A DNA stretch of 64,000 bases from Caldilineaceae bacterium. Lineage in GTDB: Bacteria; Chloroflexota; Anaerolineae; Caldilineales; Caldilineaceae. Made by a program: the position numbers and the translations under genes. Under the pieces are notes generated by a model. It had not been told where the DNA came from, did no database searches, and was given only the letters and a program-made list of their open reading frames with translations. The DNA is taken from positions 1-64,000 of the forward strand of contig JAJEDJ010000037.1 of assembly GCA_022821545.1 (NCBI GenBank). Reading direction: 5' to 3'. The stretch's first letter is position 1. Each line of letters starts with the position of its first letter. Below are positions 27,617-36,207 of this stretch, piece after piece.

Positions 27617-27688
27617 CGAGCGCCTTTCCTGGGTCTTCTCGACTGGGAGAGCAGTGTCGTATGAACCAAAGACCTGCGGCCTCAGCAG

Positions 27689-28486
27689 TTATACCCGCCC
27701 TGGGAACTCCTTGCCGCGGATGTGCATAAAGGGTGTGTTGCCCTTGCGGGGCGTGCCTTCGACCTGACCGCGATGTGATTCGTCAACGATACCGAGATAG
27801 CTGGTTTCGGCGTCGAGGTAGTGGAGGGCGAGACCGCGGCGGCGGTTGGGGGTGGTGTTGGCTTCGGTGCGGTGGAAGTTGAGTCCGTGGTGGAACATGC
27901 AGTGGCCGGCTTTCAGTTCGACGGGGACGGGTTCGGCCAGATGCGGTTGGGCCAGGAATCGATCCTTGTATTCACGGGTTATGGGCCCCCATTTGTGGCT
28001 GCCGGGAATGACGGTCATGCAGCCGTTCTCGACGGTAGCGTCGTCGAGGGCCACCCAGCAGCTGACATGGTTCTGGGGGGCGAACATCGGCCAGGCGACG
28101 GAGTCCTGGTGCCAGTCGGTCACGGTGCCGTTGAACCGGGGCTTCATCATCAGCTGGTCGGTGTAGAGCTTGATATTGGGGCTCAGAAGGCCCTCGATGA
28201 CGTCAACGATTTCGGTCTTTTTGGCGACGGCCTCGAAGAGGTCATCGTGATAGCAGAGGTAGACCATCTTGCGGATCATGTCGATACGGGGCTCGACGGT
28301 CTCTTTGCCGTCGCGGAACTGCTCTTCGAATTGAATATAGGTCGATGGCACGTGGGTGAGTCGTCCGGCGGCGATGTCTTCGCTGCGCTGTCGGAGGGCC
28401 TGGATTTCGTCATCGGACAGGACGCGGCTGTAGGGCAGATAGCCGTTGTCATCGAAAAACTGTTTCTGTTCGGGAGTGAGGCTCAT
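27689..28486 (-). CDS. Phytanoyl-CoA dioxygenase (PhyH) family protein 1
   Basis: A 265-residue Fe(II)/2-oxoglutarate-dependent oxygenase. Iron ligands are in W-H-Q-D (H-x-D) and a distal His in H-G-L-N-F-H-R-T-E, and the 2-oxoglutarate-binding Arg is in R-R-R-G-L-A. It hydroxylates a C-H bond of an unknown substrate. The ATG at 28486 follows GAGGAGA; an earlier ATG adds 12 residues. It is similar to the second PhyH at 29502-30278 but not a near-identical copy. Confidence 0.87.
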   Translation of the reverse strand: MSLTPEQKQFFDDNGYLPYSRVLSDDEIQALRQRSEDIAAGRLTHVPSTYIQFEEQFRDGKETVEPRIDMIRKMVYLCYHDDLFEAVAKKTEIVDVIEGLLSPNIKLYTDQLMMKPRFNGTVTDWHQDSVAWPMFAPQNHVSCWVALDDATVENGCMTVIPGSHKWGPITREYKDRFLAQPHLAEPVPVELKAGHCMFHHGLNFHRTEANTTPNRRRGLALHYLDAETSYLGIVDESHRGQVEGTPRKGNTPFMHIRGKEFPGRV

Positions 28487-28543
28487 GGTTGGTCTCCTCG
28501 AAGTCGAGAGTGGACATGCCACGCTGTCTGGAACTACTGCGGT

Positions 28544-28960
28544 TCAGCGCCGCATGATTTTGGGCAGGAGTAACTGTACGCCGAATACGCCTAACAGTCC
28601 AAACACGATACTGGGCGCGACCAGAATGAAGCCGCGTTGAACGGTATAGATAAAGACGAAGTCGGAAAACAGGATATCGAGGACTGGGAGCTGGCCGCGT
28701 AGGAGCGCCCACGATGCGTAGCTCCAAAAGCCGCCAAAGAGGAAAACGCTCAGAATCGCGGCCAAGGTGAACAGCAAAATCGCCCTGCTTTCTGCCGCCG
28801 CCAGCAACGCTCCGCATATCGCGGCGGCCAGGCTGAGCGCCAGCATATCGGCCGGCCAGGGGACATAGTCGCGTATGTGAGAAAGGGAGATCAGACCGAC
28901 GTAGGCCAGGACGAAGGCGACCGCCAAGACGGCTGAGCTTTGTCGAACGAGTGAACTCAT
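28544..28960 (-). CDS. Small membrane protein, unknown function
   Basis: A 138-residue protein with four probable transmembrane helices at about 9-27, 37-54, 57-76 and 97-128, the last ending in L-L-L-P-K-I-M-R-R. Its ATG overlaps the stop of the upstream gene by 4 bases, so translation is coupled. I do not recognise a family. It lies inside the PhyH-rich operon. Confidence 0.6.
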   Translation of the reverse strand: MSSLVRQSSAVLAVAFVLAYVGLISLSHIRDYVPWPADMLALSLAAAICGALLAAAESRAILLFTLAAILSVFLFGGFWSYASWALLRGQLPVLDILFSDFVFIYTVQRGFILVAPSIVFGLLGVFGVQLLLPKIMRR

Positions 28961-29505
28961 GGGATCGGCTCTTGCAGGGTAGCCTGTAGGCGCAGGAGGC
29001 GCTCGTCTTGCGAATGGGGATGAATGAGCCGAAATCCGGCCTTGACGGACCAGTTCAACGGCACGGAACTCTCCCGGCGCGCCCCGACGAGATCTTCCAA
29101 CTCAAAGACGTGCAGGAGGAAATCCATATCCAGGCGTTCGTTAGGGGCCAGGATCCGTTCGATAGTAGAGGCACGACTGTACAGCGAGCGGTCGATATCG
29201 GGATCGTCATCTCGCCAAGTGCTGCTGCTGCCGCCGATGCGGTTTCCGTTGAGGTATAGGTCAAAGAAGTAGCTGTTCAGGCGGACGGGAAGCTCTGACC
29301 GGTTGTGAATGCGGAAATGAATCAGGAGCCGGGCGTTGTCCGTACCGACTCGCCGCACCTCCGTCAACTCCAACTCGAGCCCGCGCACACTTTGCAGCGA
29401 ACCGACATAGTTCGAAACGGCCTGCCAACTGGCCGCAAGGGCGACGAGACCCAGGACAATAAGGAAAGTATGGGCAACGCGCGATACGGTTGGCAGTTTA
29501 ATCAA
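28957..29505 (-). CDS. Membrane-anchored LEA14/WHy-like protein
   Basis: A 182-residue protein with one N-terminal transmembrane anchor (about 10-29) and then a beta-sandwich with L-I-H-F-R-I-H-N-R-S-E-L-P-V, the pattern of LEA14/WHy domains. It probably faces the outside. Start is TTG at 29505, sharing TTGA with the stop of the upstream PhyH gene, and it shares 4 bases with the next gene. Why such a protein sits in a catabolic run is unknown. Confidence 0.62.
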   Translation of the reverse strand: MIKLPTVSRVAHTFLIVLGLVALAASWQAVSNYVGSLQSVRGLELELTEVRRVGTDNARLLIHFRIHNRSELPVRLNSYFFDLYLNGNRIGGSSSTWRDDDPDIDRSLYSRASTIERILAPNERLDMDFLLHVFELEDLVGARRESSVPLNWSVKAGFRLIHPHSQDERLLRLQATLQEPIP

Positions 29506-30278
29506 ACAAACCCTGCGTAGGACCTGCCGCGCACCGAGATGTAGTCCACGTGGACTTCCTCGCTGGTGCTCAGGTCTTTCGTTTTGGCAGCCATGTAATG
29601 CAATGCCCAGGCGCGTCGCCGCTTTGCCGAGGTGTTTGGGCTCGAATAATGCAGGTTCAGGCTGTGGAAGAGTAGACAGCCACCGGCGGGAACAGGGACC
29701 GGAACCTCCTGCGCTCTCATCTCCTCGGTGAGCAGCTGCGGCAGGTGCTTTAGTTGGAGCAGGCCGTAGGTATGGCTGCCGGGGATACAGCGGATGCAGC
29801 CGTTTTCAAGCGTGGCGTCGTCGAGCGCGATCCAGCAGGTTATCTGGTTCTGGGGGATGAGAAAGGGCCATGAGGCCGAATCCTGGTGATATTCCTTAAC
29901 TGAGCCGTGTCCGGGCGGCTTCATGAAGATCTGGTCGCCAAGCAGCTTGATATCGGGCTCGTCAAACAGCTCGGCGATGAGGTCAACGAGCTTTGGTTTT
30001 TTTGCGATGTTGAGGAAAGTGTCATGAATGGAGGCGGGAAAGTTGATTTTCCGCAGTTCGTCGAGCGCGCTGTCTGCCTGCACATCGCCGCGTGCGACGA
30101 CCATTTCTTTTTCCAGGACTGGAATCCCTTTGATGTCGGTTGCAATCTCGACGCGGCCGTAGGCTATGTCCTCTGTCAACCGCTGGAGTCGTGCGAGTTC
30201 CTCTGCGTCGAGCAGAGTGGGGTAGGCTAGAAATCCTTCCCGCCAGAAAGTTGCTTTTTGCTCCGGCGTCAGAATCAT
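29502..30278 (-). CDS. Phytanoyl-CoA dioxygenase (PhyH) family protein 2
   Basis: A 258-residue Fe(II)/2-oxoglutarate oxygenase, paralogue of the PhyH at 27689-28486. It has Y-H-Q-D (H-x-D iron motif), the family block T-C-W-I-A-L-D-D-A-T, and a distal His/Arg region L-F-H-S-L-N-L-H-Y and K-R-R-R-A-W. The start at 30278 has GGAGG 5 bases before it; 30290 is a possible alternative. It is 50 bases after the permease gene and coupled to the LEA14-like gene. Confidence 0.87.
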   Translation of the reverse strand: MILTPEQKATFWREGFLAYPTLLDAEELARLQRLTEDIAYGRVEIATDIKGIPVLEKEMVVARGDVQADSALDELRKINFPASIHDTFLNIAKKPKLVDLIAELFDEPDIKLLGDQIFMKPPGHGSVKEYHQDSASWPFLIPQNQITCWIALDDATLENGCIRCIPGSHTYGLLQLKHLPQLLTEEMRAQEVPVPVPAGGCLLFHSLNLHYSSPNTSAKRRRAWALHYMAAKTKDLSTSEEVHVDYISVRGRSYAGFV

Positions 30279-30328
30279 CTTTTCCTCCATCAGACCTGGG
30301 TAACAGAGTTGTAGGGCACTAAACAATC

Positions 30329-31255
30329 TTAGTCGAGGCTCATGCGGGGGTCGAGGGCGTCGCGCAGGCCGTCGCCGATAAAGTTGATGGCGAGGACGCA
30401 GATGGTGATCATAAGACCGGGCGGGACCCAGTACCAGGGCATGCTTTCGATAATCTGGATGTTTTGGGCCTCATTGAGCATGTTGCCCCAACTGGGGGTC
30501 GGCACTTGCACGCCGAGGCCGAGGAAGCTGAGGCCGGCTTCGGTGAGGATGGCGCCGGCGATGCCGAAGCTGGCGGCCACGGTGATGGGCGCGACCACGT
30601 TAGGCAGGATGTGACGCATAATGATCCACTTCTGTTCGACGCCGACGGCATGCGCGGCCATGATGTAGTCGGTTTCGCGGATGGAGAGAATGAGGCTGCG
30701 GACGAGGCGGGTCACGCCTGTCCAGCCGATGAGACCGATCGCCAACATGGAGTTGAATATACCCGGGCCGAGAATGGACACGAGCGCGATGAGAATGATC
30801 AGGATCGGGAACGCCATGACGGTGTCGGTGACGCGCATGATCACGGCATCAACAGTGCCGCCGTAGTAGCCCGAAACGCTACCCAGGATAGTGCCAATGG
30901 TGATGTATAGGGAGACGGCGACGATGCCCACGGACATGGAGACGCGTCCTCCGTAGACCACGCGGCTCCAAATGTCGCGACCGGTGAGATCGGTGCCCAG
31001 CAGATGGCCTTCCTCGCCTGGACCGAGTCCGATCTCTCTGATTTCGATCTTATGGGGATGAATTGGCGCCACGACTGGGGCTAGAGGAAAAGCAATGACA
31101 ATCAGGAGGAACATCAGGATGGCGCTCGCAAGGGCAAGTTTGTGACGGCGGAAACGTCGCCAGGCCCGGCGCCGCTGCGCGGCTGCACCGCCCTCGTCTG
31201 GTTGGAGGGCGGTGGATATCTCTTGGAGTCCTTCGGGTTTTGTTTCAGCAGTCAT
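30329..31255 (-). CDS. Dipeptide/oligopeptide-type ABC permease (DppC/OppC-like)
   Basis: A 308-residue inner-membrane protein with the N-terminal W-R-R-F-R-R-H-K-L-A-L motif, about six helices and an EAA-type loop near V-E-Q-K-W-I-I-M-R-H-I-L-P that contacts the ATPase. I chose ATG 31255 since the 37 extra residues from TTG 31366 overlap the preceding gene and are unlike the family. Partner of the permease at 31341-32324 and of the binding protein at 32409-34136. No ATPase genes (DppD/F) are nearby; they must be encoded elsewhere. Confidence 0.88.
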   Translation of the reverse strand: MTAETKPEGLQEISTALQPDEGGAAAQRRRAWRRFRRHKLALASAILMFLLIVIAFPLAPVVAPIHPHKIEIREIGLGPGEEGHLLGTDLTGRDIWSRVVYGGRVSMSVGIVAVSLYITIGTILGSVSGYYGGTVDAVIMRVTDTVMAFPILIILIALVSILGPGIFNSMLAIGLIGWTGVTRLVRSLILSIRETDYIMAAHAVGVEQKWIIMRHILPNVVAPITVAASFGIAGAILTEAGLSFLGLGVQVPTPSWGNMLNEAQNIQIIESMPWYWVPPGLMITICVLAINFIGDGLRDALDPRMSLD

Positions 31256-31340
31256 GGCACGTCTGGCTTGTGCTGGCGCAAAAGGGCCGATGGCAGGCGT
31301 CTGACAGCCGGAGCCGGCCCCGGCCAAGAATATGGGATTG

Positions 31341-32324
31341 CTACTCGTAGCGAATTCGGGGATCAATAGCCCCGTAGGTCAAGTCTGTAATAAGGTTGCT
31401 GAAGACGATTGTCAGGGCCGAGACTAGGACCATCCCCATGATAAGGGGATAGTCGCGCGTAGCAACCCCGTCCAGATAAAGAATGCCCATTCCAGGCCAG
31501 TTGAAAATGGTCTCAATAATGATGGAGCCGCCGAAAAGGCTGGGAAGGCGCAGACCGATGATGGTAATCACGGGAAGCAGGGCGTTGCGAAGGATGTGGC
31601 GGAAGACTACAACCGTGTCGTTTAGCCCTTTGCTGCGGGCGACTGTGATATAGTCGAGCCGCACAACCTCCAGCACACTGGAACGTGTGTAGCGCATGAT
31701 GCCGGCGGTCGAGTCCAGGCCCAGCACGATGGCGGGCAGCACCAGGTAGCGCGACCGGTCCAGCAATGTGCCCCACAGACCCAAATCCTTGCCGATTGTG
31801 GAGTAGCCGCTGGTGGGCACCCAGCCCAATTTGAGTGAAAAAAGATAGATCGCGCCAATTGCGGCAAAGAAGCCTGGAATAGAGATACCGATAAAGGCAA
31901 GGAATGTGAGCACATAGTCTGGGGGCGTGTACTGATTCAGAGCGGAGAAGATGCCCAGGGGAATGCCCAGGAGAATGGATATAACTATGGCGGCGGCCAT
32001 GAGGCGAAGCGTTGCGGGCAGGCGGCGAGCGATCTCTTCGCCGACGGGGATTTTGCTGCGGATGCGTACGCCTAAATTGCCCTGGAAGAGGCCTCCCATC
32101 CACTGGAGATAACGAACGGGAGGGGATTTGTCGAGGCCGTACTTTTCGCGCAGTTTATCTGCGTTGGAGCCTTCGTCACCGCCGGCTCCCGATTCAAAGT
32201 CCATGAGGATCATGGCCGATACAGCGTCTCCCGGAGCCAGTTCGGTGAAGGTAAAGGTAAGGATTGTAATCCCGAACAGCACGGGCAGCATCTGTACGAT
32301 GCGACGAAGGATGTAGCGGTTCAT
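31341..32324 (-). CDS. Dipeptide/oligopeptide-type ABC permease (DppB/OppB-like)
   Basis: A 327-residue membrane protein with an N-terminal helix, a periplasmic-type loop (residues about 35-100), five more helices and the EAA loop A-R-S-K-G-L-N-D-T-V-V-V-F-R-H. This is the first permease of a peptide/nickel/oligosaccharide ABC importer. It follows the binding protein gene by 84 bases containing a 14-base-pair hairpin. Family-5 transporters also import sugars, which would suit the neighbours. Confidence 0.9.
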   Translation of the reverse strand: MNRYILRRIVQMLPVLFGITILTFTFTELAPGDAVSAMILMDFESGAGGDEGSNADKLREKYGLDKSPPVRYLQWMGGLFQGNLGVRIRSKIPVGEEIARRLPATLRLMAAAIVISILLGIPLGIFSALNQYTPPDYVLTFLAFIGISIPGFFAAIGAIYLFSLKLGWVPTSGYSTIGKDLGLWGTLLDRSRYLVLPAIVLGLDSTAGIMRYTRSSVLEVVRLDYITVARSKGLNDTVVVFRHILRNALLPVITIIGLRLPSLFGGSIIIETIFNWPGMGILYLDGVATRDYPLIMGMVLVSALTIVFSNLITDLTYGAIDPRIRYE

Positions 32325-32348
32325 GGGCTAGGGCAGGAGTGAAATGAG

Positions 32349-32384
32349 AGAGTGAGGAGAGGACGGACGCCCTCTCCTCACTCT
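32349..32384 (-). terminator. Perfect hairpin between binding-protein and permease genes
   Basis: AGAGTGAGGAGAGG at 32349-32362 and CCTCTCCTCACTCT at 32371-32384 form a perfect 14-base-pair stem with an 8-base loop in the 84-base gap between the solute-binding protein stop and the DppB-like start. It is more likely a partial terminator or RNA-stabilising hairpin, keeping the binding protein in excess, than an operon end, as it lacks a U-tract on the coding strand. Confidence 0.75.
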
Positions 32385-32408
32385 TTGTGTCTCAGACTTT
32401 ACCGGTTC

Positions 32409-34136
32409 TTACTCGCCGGCAAGATACCAGTTTGCCGGGTAGCGTTCGGCGAAGGGTTCGTCGAGCTGGCGGTTGATGTTGTTGCAGACGCTGGCGCTGA
32501 AGGCAGAGTACCGCGTCGGCCTGAAGACGGGGATTTCACCCGCTTCTCCGGTGATGATCTCGGTGGCCTGGTAGAGCATCTCCTTGCGCTTGGCCGGATC
32601 CGGTTCGGACATGGCGGCTTCAGCCAGTTGGTCGAACTCTTCGTTGCAGTAGTGACCTACGTTGCGTCCAGCAGGCCAGCTGCGGTCGCAGCCGAGAGAG
32701 AGGCGCAGCTGATCGGGATTGAACCAGCCGCAGCAACCGTAGGAGAGGTCGAAGTCATCGTTGTCATAGACGCGGGCGACCCAGGCGGGTCCGTCCAGGT
32801 ATACGAGCTCGACATCGATGCCGACATCAGCCCAGAATTGCTGCATGGCAGCGTGGATGCGCTTGTTCTGGTCGTCCTGATAGTAGGTGACGAAGCTGAT
32901 CTCCTGCTCCGAATCCCAGCCGGCCTCGCCCAGGAGTTCGCGGGCCCTGTCGGGGTTGTAATCGTACTTTGTAATGTTGGGGCTTACGAACTCGGGATTT
33001 GTCAGCCGGAGATGGAGTACGTCGGCCAGGTCGCCGTAGTAGGCCTCGGCCATAGCCTCGCGGTCGAGAGCGTGGAGCAAGGCTTGCCGTACGCGCGCGT
33101 CCTGGAATGCAGGGCGATTGTGGTTGGCCCAGACGGTCATGCCGCCGCCGAGCTGGCCGCCAAGGAGGACGATATTCGGGTCGTCCTTGTAGCGCTCGTA
33201 TTCGACGGCAGTGACGCGGCCGGCCATGTGAATCTCGCCGTTTTCGAGGGCGGCGAAGGCGGTTGCGCCGCGCAGGCCGAGCCGGAAGATGATGCGGTCA
33301 AGGTAAGGACGGCCGGCGTAATAGTCCTCGTTGGCTTCGAGGATGTAGAACTGATCGGGCTCGAAATCGCCCATCGTGAAGGGACCGGAGCCGACCGGAT
33401 TGCGGACAGCGTATTCGGTTTCGCCCAGGTCGGCGAAGGCGATGCCTTCGAGCAGGTGCTTCGGCCAGATGTTGAAGGCGGCCATGTTGCTGAGCACGCT
33501 ACTGCGTGGCGCCACCAGGTTCAGCTCCAATGTGAAGTCGTCGAGCACCTTGATACCGGAGATTTCGTCAGCGTCGCCGGCCTCAAATTCGGCAGCGCCG
33601 GCCAACTGATCGAGGCCGGATGTGCGGCCATGGGAGGCGCCGGTATCGGGGTGGAAGAACATCTCAAGCGAATACTTGACGTCTTCCGCTGTCAGCTGCT
33701 CGCCGTCGTGGAAGCGGACGTCATCGCGCAGATTGAAAGTGTAGGTCAGACCGTCTGCGGAGACATCCCAGCTTGTGGCCACGTCAGGATGGATGGAGAC
33801 CGCGTCGGTGTCACGGTCGATCAACTGACTGAAGAGATAGTCGTCTCGGGCGCTGAAGATGAACCAGTTGCTCCCTGTCATGGCGCCGGCGCCGCCAGCT
33901 ACGACAACCTCGCCCCCGTACTTGGGTGGTGAATCGGTGCAGATATGAATGTGGTCGCTGTCAACGTCCGCCTCATCGTACCACGGCTCGGTTGGCTCGG
34001 CCGCCATTTCTTCTTCCGCTTCCTCCTCCGCCATCGCGCCCGTTTCAGTCGCGGCGGGGGCGGCGCAGGCTGCGAGCAGACCGAGCAGCAGGATGAGGAA
34101 GACGGTGAGTACAACGGACTTCCTTTTGATCGTCAT
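32409..34136 (-). CDS. Family 5 extracellular solute-binding lipoprotein
   Basis: A 575-residue binding protein of the oligopeptide/nickel/oligosaccharide type. It has a basic N-terminus, a hydrophobic stretch (11-23) and lipobox L-L-A-A-C, so it is lipid-anchored outside the membrane, then an acidic linker (E-E-E-A-E-E-E-M). The long two-lobed ligand domain begins near 60, with A-T-S-W-D-V-S-A-D-G and similar family blocks. It leads a long minus-strand run after a 484-base gap that holds a GntR-like site. Ligand not deducible. Confidence 0.9.
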   Translation of the reverse strand: MTIKRKSVVLTVFLILLLGLLAACAAPAATETGAMAEEEAEEEMAAEPTEPWYDEADVDSDHIHICTDSPPKYGGEVVVAGGAGAMTGSNWFIFSARDDYLFSQLIDRDTDAVSIHPDVATSWDVSADGLTYTFNLRDDVRFHDGEQLTAEDVKYSLEMFFHPDTGASHGRTSGLDQLAGAAEFEAGDADEISGIKVLDDFTLELNLVAPRSSVLSNMAAFNIWPKHLLEGIAFADLGETEYAVRNPVGSGPFTMGDFEPDQFYILEANEDYYAGRPYLDRIIFRLGLRGATAFAALENGEIHMAGRVTAVEYERYKDDPNIVLLGGQLGGGMTVWANHNRPAFQDARVRQALLHALDREAMAEAYYGDLADVLHLRLTNPEFVSPNITKYDYNPDRARELLGEAGWDSEQEISFVTYYQDDQNKRIHAAMQQFWADVGIDVELVYLDGPAWVARVYDNDDFDLSYGCCGWFNPDQLRLSLGCDRSWPAGRNVGHYCNEEFDQLAEAAMSEPDPAKRKEMLYQATEIITGEAGEIPVFRPTRYSAFSASVCNNINRQLDEPFAERYPANWYLAGE

Positions 34137-34620
34137 GGTTTCAACTCTCCTTGGTGGTGGATGAATCCAATCACGTCGTCAACAGGCGCTGTGGCGGAGT
34201 TCGCCACGTCGGCCAATTGAGACGGGTGGTTGACTTCAGGACAGGTGAATCAAGCACGTGCGCCGCTGGAGCGGGGTCCTGCAACCACGTCGCTGGGGCA
34301 ACAGTTTGGTGTCCGAACTTCGCAAACAAGGATTGTGAGACGGCCGCTTGATCCGGGACTGATCAACGCTTGCGATGCGCAGTCTCTACGATTGGTATAC
34401 CGCTTGTATACCACAAACTCGCGGGCAGCGTCAAATCCATTTATTGCTCCGAGCGTGTCCCGGGGCGATGTACAGGACTGACAGGCCTCCGGTAAGCCTT
34501 AACCTTGAATGTGGAGGTGATGCCCTGGGACAGAGTCACGGTGACAACCATCTGCTGCTCAGACCCAACAGCTAACATGCGTTCAGGTCGGGAACGGGCA
34601 AATGGTGGAAGATCGCGCTA
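34137..34620. other. Gene-free interval with regulatory candidate
   Basis: No convincing gene. A 45-codon minus-strand frame (34441-34578) has no ribosome binding site and no family match. The main feature is the perfect inverted repeat at 34393-34413. This gap separates the YifB gene end from the start of the ABC/PhyH/Gfo run and probably holds that run's promoter. Confidence 0.5.
34393..34413. promoter_or_regulatory. GntR-type operator candidate upstream of the ABC/PhyH run
   Basis: TGGTATAC at 34393-34400 and GTATACCA at 34406-34413 are perfect complements around a 5-base spacer. GntR regulators, common in sugar-acid catabolism, bind sites of the form TGGT...ACCA or TTGTATACAA, and both arms fit this class. 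It lies about 257 bases before the binding-protein start, far for simple repression, so promoter position matters. No gntR gene is in the window. Confidence 0.55.
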
Positions 34621-36147
34621 CTACGCCAACAGGCGCGGTCGATACTGAAGTGCCTCTGCCAGGTGCGGCGTGTCGATATCCTCTTCACCGGCCAGATCAG
34701 CAATCGTACGGGCCAGTTTGAGGACGCGGTGATAGGCGCGGGCGCTCAGGTCCATCTGGCGCACGGCGGCCTGCATCAGACTTTTGCTGTTCTCTTTCAG
34801 CTGACAGTAGCGCTGGACCTCGGCCGGACCCATGTCCCCGTTGACGACAATGTGGGCCTTTTCCTGTTGCGCGAAGCGCGTCTGTTGACGGGCGCGCGCC
34901 TGTTCGACCCGGCGGCGGATGTGGGCGGAGCGCTCTCCGGCATCGAGTCCGGAAAGCTTTTGAAAGGGAACGCGGGCGACGTCGACGTGCAGGTCGATGC
35001 GGTCGAGCAGAGGCCCGCTGATGCGGCCCTGGTAGCGTTGAACAGTAGACATAGTGCAGGTGCAGGCCTTGCGCTCGTCTCCGTAAAAGCCGCAAGGACA
35101 GGGGTTCATGGCGGCCACGAACATAAAGTTAGCCGGGAAGGAGAGGGTACCTGAGGCGCGGCTGATAGTTACGATCTTGTCTTCCAGGGGCTGACGCAGG
35201 CTCTCAAGACTTTTGGATCCGAACTCGGGCAGTTCGTCGAGGAAGAGGACGCCGCGGTGGGCCAGGCTAATCTCGCCTGGACGGGGCATGGTTCCTCCGC
35301 CGACCAGGCCGGCGTGGCTGATGGTATGGTGCGGTGCGCGGAATGGGCGGGCGCGGACCAGCGGGCCGGCGCCGTCGAGTTCGCCGGCGACAGAATAGAT
35401 GCGGGTGATCTCAAGGGACTCGGACAGAGTTGCCACCGGCAGGATCGAGGGCAGGGCGCGGGCCATAAGGGTTTTGCCGCTGCCGGGCGGGCCAACCATG
35501 CGCACGTTGTGGTTGCCGGCGCAGGCGATTTCCAAGGCGCGCTTGGCGTGCTCCTGGCCGCGAATGTCTTGAAAATCGACGGCGTAAACGATCTCCTCTC
35601 CGGCGTCGAGCGTGGTCGCGATCTGGGGAGGGATCTCCTCCTGCCCTGAAAGATGGGCCACGATTTCACTGAGATGCCCGACCGGGAAGACATCGATTCC
35701 TTCGACGAGAGCGGCTTCGGATGCGTTCCGTTGGGGCACGAACAAGCGCCGGAAACCGGCCTTTTGGGCCATTGCCGCCATTGAAAGGGCGCCGTTTACG
35801 TGACGCACGGAGCCGTCCAGACTTAGTTCGCCGACGACCAGCGCATCGTCCATTTCGGCCAACACCTGGCGGGTGGCGGCCATGATGCCGAGGGCGATGG
35901 GCAGGTCGTAAGCGGGGCCTTCTTTACGCAGGTCGGCCGGGGCCAGGTTGACTGTCAGGCGATGTTGGGGAAAGTGGAATCCGCTGTTGGCGATTGCGGA
36001 ACGAACGCGTTCGCCGCTTTCGCGTACGGCGGCGCTGGGTAGGCCGACGACGGTCAGCCGCTCCAGCCCGTTGGTGATATCGACTTCGACTTCGATCTGT
36101 TCGGCATCCAGTCCTACAATGGCACAACTTCGCACTCTGGCGAGCAT
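34621..36147 (-). CDS. YifB/ComM family Mg-chelatase-like AAA+ ATPase
   Basis: A 508-residue protein with the N-terminal ComM/ChlI-like subdomain and an AAA+ core: Walker A G-P-P-G-S-G-K-T (about 221-228), Walker B V-L-F-L-D-E-L-P-E, and a cysteine cluster C-P-C-G-F-Y-G-D-E-R-K-A-C-T-C. ComM acts as a DNA helicase in branch migration during natural transformation. The ATG at 36147 follows GGAGG. It stands 60 bases after a sugar isomerase with no functional link to it. Housekeeping-type gene; length is normal. Confidence 0.93.
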   Translation of the reverse strand: MLARVRSCAIVGLDAEQIEVEVDITNGLERLTVVGLPSAAVRESGERVRSAIANSGFHFPQHRLTVNLAPADLRKEGPAYDLPIALGIMAATRQVLAEMDDALVVGELSLDGSVRHVNGALSMAAMAQKAGFRRLFVPQRNASEAALVEGIDVFPVGHLSEIVAHLSGQEEIPPQIATTLDAGEEIVYAVDFQDIRGQEHAKRALEIACAGNHNVRMVGPPGSGKTLMARALPSILPVATLSESLEITRIYSVAGELDGAGPLVRARPFRAPHHTISHAGLVGGGTMPRPGEISLAHRGVLFLDELPEFGSKSLESLRQPLEDKIVTISRASGTLSFPANFMFVAAMNPCPCGFYGDERKACTCTMSTVQRYQGRISGPLLDRIDLHVDVARVPFQKLSGLDAGERSAHIRRRVEQARARQQTRFAQQEKAHIVVNGDMGPAEVQRYCQLKENSKSLMQAAVRQMDLSARAYHRVLKLARTIADLAGEEDIDTPHLAEALQYRPRLLA

Positions 36148-36207
36148 CGGCTCCTCCGTTGGGGGATAACGAGGCGGCAGTATATCCACAATTGAACTAC
36201 GAACAAC

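Noticed and set aside
32352..33932. 526-codon plus-strand frame opposite the solute-binding protein
   Set aside because: Antisense to a clear lipoprotein gene; starts inside the hairpin region; low-complexity Val/Gly/Asp composition.
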